Position numbers and translations under genes: made by a program. Of a stretch of 64,000 nt of DNA, positions 35,701-47,200 are shown piece by piece; within the stretch, counting starts at the first letter, position 1, and each line of letters begins with the position of its first letter. Location: the NCBI GenBank assembly GCA_963457665.1, contig OY735202.1, positions 46,091,403 through 46,155,402 on the forward strand, in the 5' to 3' direction. The notes under the pieces were generated by a model. That model was given only the letters and a program-made list of their open reading frames with translations, was not told where the DNA came from and searched no databases. The stretch is from Thysanoteuthis rhombus. Its lineage: Eukaryota > Mollusca > Cephalopoda > Oegopsida > Thysanoteuthidae.

Positions 35701-38213
35701 CTATTGCAAATACAATGTACTCAGTAAATGGGGTTGTTTGTGCTGGGATATGTTATATACCGACTCCCCAATTTCCAGATTTTTTGTGCGTACTTGTTAT
35801 TCAAGTTGTTTAATTTAGAAATGGGCCAGACAGATGCACTGCTGTATGATTGCATAGATTCTCAATACTCATTGCATTATTCATGCATAAGATATTGAGT
35901 TTTCAGTATTCAGTTATTTTGTAGTAGCTTGAAGTTTGTGAGAAGCTCAAAATCTGTTCTCTATTGTTCAGATGAAAGTATTCACATTTCCAGAGTAGAG
36001 TGTTTCTTTTGTCTGAGAATATCTTGAAAACATCTGTCAAAGTTTCGGTGATCTGAGATCAAATGACAATCTCTGTTTTATCAAAGTAGACATACAACTC
36101 CGAGTTCAGGTATCTTTTCATTTTTGAAAATTTTCTTCAATAAAAATGAGAATAGTATTCTGCGTTTCTTTTGTGACAAGCCATTATAGAACCAGTTTGC
36201 ACCTTCTTCCTCTATCTCTTCTATGATTCAGTCTATTGTACCCTCTAACATGCCAACCTCTGATGATTCAGCCTTACATACTATCATCACCATTTTTGAG
36301 TTTGGAAAATTTTCTCCGTATAAGTTAATGGTAACTGCTTCATTGATTTCCGCCATTTTGGCTTCAAAAAATTTTTTTTTTATAGGAATGATCTACTTTT
36401 GGATTGCAAGGTAAACCCATAGTCTCATTGAAATAGAGTTAGAAGTAACATGCATATTAATGAGATTACTTGCATGTCAGCTTTTCTAGGGGTTCTATAA
36501 TAATAACCAGATTTAGAACAAACCTTCCTATAAAATTGAGAAATGTTTCTTTTAGAGGCAAGTATAAAACTGCATCACATTTTGATATCAAAAGAGCTGA
36601 TTTATCCTCAGACAAGATGTGTCCAAGTGAGAAAACCTTTTTAGAGATCAGAATGGTACATAGTTCATCATGAAAGTTTATTCAAAAGAAAAAAATAGAA
36701 CCAGCAATAATAAATATGGATAAAACTTCATGTAACCAATGGTATGAAATTGATTTTTTTTTTTCTCAGAATTCTATACAAAAAATATTGTAAATTACCA
36801 ACAGGCTAACAAATATTATTACAAGCTGTCATCCATAACTGTCAGCATAGGTTTTCTCAGTTCTCTAGTTGCTCTGGCTGGCTAGCTATGCATGTATATA
36901 TCAGACATACAGGCTGCACTAATGAGCTATAAGACTGAAAATTGTGAAATACACTCCTTATTATGTTTAGTAAAAAAAAATTTTGTTTGTGCTTTCAGTG
37001 ATCACCACTTTTCCCAAATTTTTTGGTTGATCACCCTCAACACAGCATTCTGCTAAAAGACATCGACTGCGTGATGATTTTTATTGAGTGACTAACCAAC
37101 CTGTTTCCTCCATATTTATTCTCAATAAAAAATTCTATTTTATTTCAATATTTTCTCTAATGATGATTCTACTTTATTTCCTTGAAGGTATATGAAAAAA
37201 TTTGATTGCTTCTATACTTTAATTTTTCGGAGGTGTGAATGGTTACTTGCACAGAAAACAGACTCAGCGAACTGAGTTCGAGTTTCAGCCAGGGCTGCTT
37301 ATGTTGACTTTGCACTTATGATCTTGGGAAAAAAAGGAACTCACTTCTTTCCCCAGCTATTGGTAAATAGCTAAGAAGTTGGAACAATTTAGCCCTGTAA
37401 GGCAGTCCAATAAAGATAAGATTTCTCAGGCAGAAAGGGAAATCCTACAGCTTGGCAGTTATCATAGCTTGTCTGAAGCCTAGGTTTAAGGAGGAGGGTT
37501 AGTCATGGGGCTAGCAATCCATTCAATGAAAGCTACTTGTTACTGAAACCACTGCCGAGTGTCTTGTGATCTTTGCTTCAGGGGGAGTCCACGGGAATTA
37601 GCAAGACACTTTTCTTTTTATTCACTTATTTCTAATGTATTTTTTCATTTTTTTTTTTTTATTGGAATCTTTGTTCTTTTTCTTTCTAGATGGATTTTTC
37701 TTTGACACTGGTTATGCTGATTCTCATCCAGATTCCTCCTACAACCCAAACATACCATTGGTTTTAGCAGTCCATGATATGTATGGAAGCCATGAAAATC
37801 TACTTCCTTTACTTGCACCTTTAGTATTGAAGAATTACCGAGTTATTGCTCTTAACTTGCCAAGTGAGTATCTATTTTAGCTGCAATACTGCATTTTTAA
37901 AAAAAATTTTTTAGTCAGTATCCTAACCAAAATTTGAAAATTTCTTTTGGCTAGAACTGACTTTTTCATGAATTTTAATGTTCAGAGTTACTTTTGAATT
38001 TGAATTGAAAAAAAGTCTTTTAAATGTAGGACATTTTTGTCTGTATTATATGATTTATTGATTTTTTTGATAAAATTTGAATTTTTTTATACTAGCAATA
38101 TTAGGATGGATGTACAGTTTTTTTTCATTCATTATAAACTATATATATTATGTAATTCCTAATTGTACTTTATTGTATTTATTCATAACATTTGTTGGAA
38201 TTAAATTCATTTT

Positions 38214-38259
<46 letters not shown>

Positions 38260-41200
38260 ATTCTCTTCCAACATGGAATGGAGCACTCAGGTGGACGGGG
38301 AATATATATATGCGTATATAAATATGTCGCTTAAATGCAACCTTACTGACTGTCCAGTTCCGTGGGGTAGAAGGGAGGATACCAGCCTCTGGGTCTGAAG
38401 CTAAGGTTTCGATCCTACCTTGGATAGTCTATAGACATTTTGAAAATCAAGTTGGATTTGTGATTACTGTTCTCTATTACCTCTTAGTTATTTTTATCAT
38501 GATTTTAATTAGCAGATTTAAGACCACAGTATATGATATTTTTCTCATCATTGTTTCTCAAGATATGTTTGCATTAATTGTCTTTCATGTTTACAGGTTC
38601 TAACCACACAAATGGTCTTGGTTTTGGTCATGATGATGGATATTTACACTCAACTGATGAATATGCTGAGTTCATAGGAGACTTTATGGAGGAACTTAAA
38701 ATTCCAAAGTATTTAACATAATTTAATAACATTATGATTATGTAATATTGTTATTTTTAAATGTAATTTAATATTGTAATGCAATAATCCAATACTCTAA
38801 TATATTTCAGTTAATTTCAATTTAATATTGTAATTTGATATTGTTCAAATACAAGAAATACAATGTGTATCCATATGTATATAATGTGGTTGTAATACTT
38901 TTCAGTGAGTGTACAGATATTACACTCTGATCCGAGACAAAATTGATTTTGTCATTTTTGATAGTTACTATGCTAGTGTTATTACGATATGTAACTCAAC
39001 AATATTCATTATTTAATGTAATTTGATTATCAGAGGCTTTATGGAGGAACTTAAAATTCCTAAGTATGTCAAAGAATCATTTCACAACTTTAGTTGAGTT
39101 TATTTTTTGTAGTTATTATTTATTGTGGAAAATAATTTTGCAAAAATCTTTTTGTGAGACTTAAGGTAATGTGTCCATGATAAAAGAAGGCATGAAATTT
39201 TTTGATTATGCAAGTCAATTGCCAAGCCAGTCAGGCTTTTTTTATCTTGTTCTTGCTTGTTGATTCAAGAGAAGTCGGTATCAGGTTAGATGAAAGAAAC
39301 ATCAATAAAAAAGTAAAAAAAATCAGACGCCTTAATCCTAACCTCCTTTTTTGTAAGTTTTTCTTTATCATTGCTTCATTGGTGCACAGGCTAGATGATT
39401 GGCTTGTGTGACATATCAAATCAAAATTTTCATGTTTTTTTTTTTTTTTTGTTTTTTTTTCTGATAAATAAACATTTTTGTTTTTGTCTTATTACCCATG
39501 CACATAATGACATCTCTGGAGACATTGTCTGATTTTACCCTGAAATTATCCCCTGCATATTTACGTGAACAATTTATGGTCACATAAAAATGAAGACACC
39601 TTATTGAAACGTACGTCTAGTCTGGAGAATTATTACCGAACAATCACACGGTTCTCAAGGCTGCTGGCTTGGACAGCATTCACTCTCTCTCTCTTTCAAC
39701 TATGGAAATGGCTGAATGTGTTGACAAGTGTACTTCTAAACAATAGACTCATGTTTTCATTTTATTTTTTTTTTTAGACCAAATTTTCCGAACACATATT
39801 TTACATTGAGATCTATTTGCAAAATTGTTTCAGAGATTATGTCAAACAAATAAGATCGTGGTATTGACAAAATTTGAATGTAGAGAAGAGATATATTTAA
39901 AAAAACAAACTAATATTTCACAAGTGTATGTTGCTCCACCTTTGTAATGCTGTAGTTTACTTTGTGTTGTTGAGAAATAAGATCAAGTAATTTATATCTT
40001 GGGTTCTTGTAAAAAAAAAATACAATTCAAATCAAGGGAATAACTTCTGATCATAATTACCTCCTTGCACTTATAGGTAAATTCAAAAAGGAATTACTTT
40101 ATTCAAGTGGAGCTGCTTAGCTAAATGACTGAGCATTGTGTGATGAAAGTTTTAAAAAAAAACATTAAAAAAATTAAGTAATTGATGTCAGTATTAATTT
40201 TTTTTTTTTTACCTTCCTTATTATTCTTACTTGAGAAAAAATGTTCACCTGGCCTCATACTCAAACATTTTTGAAGTATAACATTTTTTAGCCATCCAAA
40301 ATGAAAATCACAATGAATTTCTGTAAAGCCAGAAAACAAATGAGATTTGAACTTGACTCCTATGAACAGAGGTCACATATACCAATGTCTCAAGTTATGT
40401 CAGAATCAAATTGACTGTAACAGAGCTATCTCATCCTTTGATTATTCATGCCATATTGTTTCTTTCACCTGTAGTAGTAGTAGTAGATGTAACAGTCTTC
40501 AAGAATTTCTTTGATGATATGTTTTTATTATCAATTTATGAGTAGTTTTTCTTTCATGTCAAGCAAAAATAAAGATGAAAGAAAAGCTATTCATAATTAA
40601 TAATGAAATCTTATGTTGGTCTATGCAGAAAATGAGAACTTTATTCTCATGTCAATCATTATATTTTTCTAACTAAATCAGATAGTTGTCAAGGCTGCTT
40701 CTGTCATTCTAATTAGAACATTTCACAGGTCAAGGCAACAAAGATTCCAGTTACGTTTATACTATTTACGTGTAATGAATTTGAAAGAATTACAGCATAA
40801 TATTTTTTGAAATTTTCTTCTTAATACAACAATAAGATCGTTTATTGAAGTAAGAGCAAATAAAATGTACATTTTGTATCTTATTATTTTTTTGGGTGCC
40901 ATATCAAGTCACGTTTTACTTTTGCAGAGCTGATCTGATGCTTGGGTATGGTACAGGATGCTACCCACTGATCCGTATCTGTGCCAAAACCGACTTATGT
41001 CAATCCGCGGCCCTGATTTGTCCCGCTGGACATATTCATTACAAGTTTGTATTTTTCATTTACCTATTCATTTTAAAAAATTTTGATCATTATGATCATT
41101 TTATGAATTTTATGAATTAAAATATGGTTGATTTCATCATTAGATGCAAAATATTTGTGGTAACTTTGAGGATTCTGTTCATTCTTTAAAGTGTAGTGAA

Positions 41201-44200
41201 TAAATCAGTAGGAAAAAAATTACTTGCCACAAGACAAGTCTGAAAAAAATGTCAGTTTCTTGAATTTTTGTGCTTGTCAAACATATCTAACAACTTGTTT
41301 TATTCGGTTGATATGGTTTGATATAGTACAATGGCATTCATTTTCGCAACTGTTGATTTGCCTGATGCTGATTGGTCAATTTATCATTTTGCTGACTCAT
41401 CATGTTTCACTAATTTAAAAAAAAATGTCAACTGATGTTTTTTTAAATAATAAAGTATGAAAGAAAGGCCTTGAATTGTCTTCCTTGGATTTTTGGAGTT
41501 TGGCAAGGTGATGAGTCAGCAGAATGTCTGGCAAATCCAGTGTCAGGAAAATGATATAGACCCAATATAAAGATATGAATTGTCATGCTATCAAAATGTG
41601 TCTGGATTCTACTTGCATCCACTTTACTTGGCTTGATTGCTTTGAGGAGAACAAATTATTTTAAAGTTAACAATTCTAGTCATTAATAACAATGGATTAT
41701 ATAGAATTTTTAGTTTATTCCAATTCAAAAGCTATCTCTCTATTGATCAGTGTGTTGTGAGAATTGTGCATGTAAGAAAGAAAATAAGGATCTTGAAAAT
41801 TACAAGATTGTTTCGACAATTTTTAGAGATAACATGTAACGTGCATATAGGTAAATTGTGAAAAAGTGCAGGCCTGGTTGATGCAGTGTTTTGCCAAATA
41901 ACCATGCACAAGATGTGAATAATGCAACCGTCGCACAGTATGTAAGCTCAATGGTGTCTCTCTGCCAATTGAGTAACTCCATGAGAGAGTACCTCTTCAT
42001 GCATACCAAATAATATACCTTATTCTTTTTCATCTTATTGGTTGAACCAACAAAATACATTACTTGGATTTTCTTTATTTTGGTTATTGAGATTTTGCTT
42101 TATTCAAAATATTTGTTTGAGAAAGAATGAGAGATTGTATAATAAATGACATTTTTTTGTCAATCAAATGTAACCACCTCTGATCATATGGACAGGCAGC
42201 AAATCCACAGTGCCCCCATGCTGCCCTGCTGGTTGACTGACTGGTTGCTCTTTCATACAAATTCAATTGGACAAAACCCCCGAGTCACACATATATAAAT
42301 CATATAACTTGATTACATGCTTTACTCTCATTGAGCCATGTTTAACATTATCATGTCTTATATTGACATGTAATATCAAAAATTTCTAAAGTCAAGCCAT
42401 GCTACTGAATATACAGATACACCACTGATGTTCCAGCACATTCGGTTCCAGAACCATGCCAGATTTTCCTGGACCAACTGAGATCACATAATAATACTTC
42501 AATAATAGACTTCTGACCCACTAATTATGTACATCTCATATTTCTAAAGCATTAGGAGGATTAGAAACTTGAATTAAACAGATATTAAATATTGATTGAA
42601 TGGTTAAATGTAATAAAATGATATAAATGATTCAGTTCATTTGTATAAATAGGTATAGGTATATTGATTAAACAAATACAAATATCATACACTAACTAGC
42701 CAATAGCAAACATCTCTTGCAATTTCTGAACTGAAACGTAGCGGTCGAGTTTTCTCAACACTTCTATCTTTTCCCTGCATTGATATGGACCAGTGTTTGC
42801 ACTTTACACCACCTCTGCCACCTTCACTTTGGATGGAAGCAATTACTTGGGGTAAATATAAGTAAATTAGGTTGAGAATTTTACTAGATCAATGGAGCAG
42901 TAAGAGCCACCACAGTATGAACATTTTGCTCCATATACAACACACTACTTGCCAAACTACTGTGATAGATAGCTGCAAGAAATCCAAAGGTCCACTCATA
43001 ATAAATAAGTGCAGGACCATTTGTTGCTGTAAAATCAAAGGTGTACCTGTATTAAAGTATATAATCTTCAGGGTCATATTACTCCGTTTTTTTTTTGTTT
43101 TGTTTTTTCAAGAAAAATGATTGAATTTATATTTACATTGATTTCTAAAGCCATTTACGTTTGTTACAGGGGAATTCAACCTTACAAAATGTATGAGTTG
43201 TTTGTTGAATTGTGGGAGACTCCATTTCTACGGCCATATTTGAGAGTTTTTGCTTTTTTGTTGAAACATGTGAAAGGCTTGGGTAAATATACAACAGATG
43301 AAGTAATCACAAGTTTCAAAGTTATCAAAGGAATAGACTTTAACAGTGTAAGTAAAAAAAGAAAAAAAAAAGAAAGAAAAGCCAAAATAATGATAATTTG
43401 GTTTCTGTTCCATTTCAGGTTCTCTTTTTATTCTAACCCCCAATGTTTTCAGTTATTATAAAAAGTTGGTTATTAAAAGTCTATCAACTTGGGGTATGTT
43501 TATAATTCTAAAATATATTTAAAGCTGTTGGGAAAAGTAATTTAACCACTTGGGAACATCTGATAAGAAAAATTCCTTTGTCCTGGGTCTTCTTACTCTG
43601 GTAGTGAAATGTTTAATAATTCTAGACAATTTGTAGATGTTGATTAAGGCAGTGATTTTCCCCAAGCTGTTGATGAGATATTTCTCTGATGAGATTTTGC
43701 TTTGGTTGTAACCAGAATATTTTAGCTGATCCATTCTATGGTTTTCTTCAGATGTACAACGTCTCTCTTTTACAGAAAAAAGTTGATGAATAGAAAAGAA
43801 ACTGTGGCAAATGTACCAACTGGTTTGGCTCATTTCCAGCAACTCAAGCCACACAAGCAATACCATTCTCAGCAATCTGTATAACAAGCCATTCCATATT
43901 TATATATATATATATATATATATATGAAGGCACTCTCTAATTCCTTCCCTGTTGAGCAAGGAAATCAACAATGGCCTGACTTATACACCTGTCTAACAAG
44001 TTAATATATGCCGCATCCATCAATTTTCTCATGATTCACATTACCCTCTCTGGGGTCCATTATTAGGACCCCAGAGAGGGTAATGTGAATCATTCTCTCT
44101 CTAGATATGGTCTGCCATATAAGATTTTCCACCTAATCTTTAGATATTGTATTACAGATTGTACATCTGGAGAAGACGGTAGATTGGATCGGCTGAAATG

Positions 44201-47200
44201 TTGTAACAACAAAAACAACATAATGAACGAGTTCAATAGTCTGAACAACTGTTGAATTTCAATTAATTATTGTCCATGTATCAAATATACAAGTAACATT
44301 TTAAACTAGAGTGGTTGAAAATGTACATACTTATCTTACTGGAAAAGAAGAGATAATTTGATTTGAAAAGAGATGAGGACCAAGAAATTATTGTTCAGTG
44401 GGAGAAAGGAAAATATTTGGTTTTTATTAGAAAGAATCAATAAAATTAGAAATAAGCTTGACTTTTGCAGGGTCAAGCTCCACCCTGTCTATTTTGATTC
44501 AAGATGATCACTGCAACTTTTGTATCGTATATATGATAAATAAATTCATCGGTATGTAAGATGGTAAGAGAGCTGAATTCCAATCACATGATGGTAATTT
44601 CAAATCATGATAGAGAAAAGTTAATTCTATATCTAGGCTTGGTTCAACCTAATGTGATAGACAGTCAAGAGTTTGCTCCCCTAAAGTTGGTGAGGATTGC
44701 TTTTGTTGTTCTTGTTATGAGAGGAAAACAAAGTCAACTCCTACTTGTTTGACAAAAATAATCAAAATCCTGTTTGTTGGGGGTTGCTGCTAACATAATT
44801 CATATTATTCTTGGTAGTTATTTTATATACTGAATTTGATGGCGTTTACAGTAGACCGTCCAATTTTGCAGACGGTTGGAGTGCAGACGCCTTGCCAAAT
44901 TGTAATTTCACAAATAACTTTTGACTCCCCCCAACTTACAAATTTTGCTGTATAATTATTGATAGCACACTAGAAAATTGACTTGTTACAAAGAAAAATT
45001 TCAAAATTGTTCGATATTTAATTTTATCTTTGGAATCCTAATGTCATCAGTAAAAAGCATCATCATCATCATCATCAGTCTTTTAGCGTCCGTCGTTGGA
45101 CATAGACCTTCCCCAGGATTTGCCACACTTCTCTATCATGGGCGTCACGGAGCCAGTACTTCCTGAACTTATCTAGCTCGTCTCTCCATCTAACATTTTG
45201 CCGGCCTCGGTTGCGCATGTGGTCTCGGGGAATCCATGTTGTGAGTCGTGATGTCCATCGATTGTCAGCCATTCTTGCAACATGGCCAGCCCACCGCCAT
45301 TTGAGATTTTTTATGGATTCTATGATGTCTCTAACTCTTGTCTTTTCCCGGATGTGTTGTGCTGTTTTGTGGTCTCTCCATGTGAGGCCCAGCATTATTC
45401 TTTCATGTGCACGTTGCATGGTTCTCAGCTTACGGGTCTGTTTCTTGGTTAAGTTCCATGTTTCAGCTCCATAAGTGACTATTGGGAGGATGCATTGGTT
45501 ATACACCCTTCTCTTTAGGATTAATGGGATCTTATTATTTTTGAAGGTTGAGCTAGCTCTGCCAAAGGCTTGCCATCCTAGTGTGATTCTTCGCTTGATT
45601 TCTTCTTCTTTTGAGGGTCTCATGGAGATTCGTTGCCCTAGGTAGATGTAGTGGTCTACTTTCTCGAGTTCTGTGTCCTCGATTTTGATCTTAGTGTTCT
45701 TATCTCCAATGTGGTTGTTGCACATAGCAATTGGCAGAAATATGAGGTAAAAAAGGGATAACTTCTTTTGCAGAAAAGATAAATGGTTCTTTTGAAATAT
45801 ACTCAAAAAGTAAGGTCTCTTTCACATTAACCTACTGGAAATTGATACCTGTCTTCAAACTCTGAGATTTTGTTGATTATAATGCTATGGTATAATTACT
45901 CAAAATGGTCAGTAAAAAATGAATAATATGTTCAAAGTATTTTTAAGATGTTTTTCTTCAGTGGAAGTTTTTTTTGGAAATAAGGACTGCAGTGTTTTTG
46001 TTCAATTTTTTATTAATTGAAAGAGTTATTCAAGACATGATTTAGATACAGTCCTTATTATGCTTTTTTCAATTGAAGTTTGAATTTAATTCCAAGTTAA
46101 TGCTTAATTACACTTTCGATAACCATTTTTTTTCAAAGCTTGTCAATCTGCCCACACTCATTGTTGTCATTTTACCAGTAAAAAAACCCCAGAAAAACAG
46201 ATTCAAATCAGCCTGATTCTACTGATGAAAATTTGTTCTTCTTTCTTTTAAAAATTATTCAGACTTTTTTTTTCTTACAAAAAACATGAAAAAACTTGAG
46301 AACAAAATTGTTAAACATTTTTCTGAAGTTCACAAGTAGCCTCCCCTTTATTGATGAAAAAAAATGTGAATAATCAAATCTGCAAATTTCAAGTCCGCAA
46401 AATTGGAGGGACCACTGTCTATATATTTAACTGAGAATATTAAGGAAAAAAAATTTCCCCGAATTCCTCTCATTTTCCACCCAATTTTTTTTACTCCTTC
46501 CCTAATTTTTGGTCAATACAGGACTGGACAATGAAGATTACATTCACCTTTCGAGTTATTTTTGAAGAAAAAGTGGGGGATCTCATATTCCTTCAAATAC
46601 AGCACTTGAGTATTCATTATATTGTTTTTTACCTTCCTGTTTTAGATATATCTAAGCATTAGCAATTATTCTTAAAAATTGTGAACATAAACATCTAGTA
46701 GGGTTAAACAATTTTTAGTTTTTGTTAATTTTACTTCAATTCTCAAATATATTCTCTTATGAAATAAGTACAAAATATCAGTTTGTTTTATTATCTATGA
46801 TTTTATGTAGCTATGAAATAATTTCTGTTACAGATTGGCTCCTACCTCTTCAATCTGAAACTGAAAAACTTTCCTGTTGGGGTGATTTATAGTAATAAGG
46901 ATCAAATGATTGAAGCTAACGTCTATGAGCATTTCTGCCAATTGCTTGGATTGGAAGAAGAGCAGATGACATTTTATGACAAAAATGCACAAATAACAAA
47001 GCAAGGTGAGTTTTTAAAAAAATGTCTTCTTATTCCTCCTTATTGTTTGATGAAGTAATGTAACTCAATATTACATCTAATTCAGACTAATTCTTTACCT
47101 TCATCTTAATTTTTATTTATCTTATTGACACTATCAGTTCTCATACAAAAAACAACAGACGTGGCAGAGTGATCATGGCAGTTAAGCATAAACTGAACTA

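Larger units (their letters stand above)
32860..37689. other. Intron 1 of the hydrolase-like gene: repeats and a DDE fossil only
   Basis: It holds R7, R1, R6, pogo-like and R4 elements, annotated separately. No additional exon was recognised. Other open frames, for example around 36223-36673, look like AT-rich noise. Confidence 0.55.

Noticed and set aside
43519-43887. 122-codon minus-strand frame
   Set aside because: It contains an R3 repeat copy and otherwise has no recognisable protein; no splice or start support was found.
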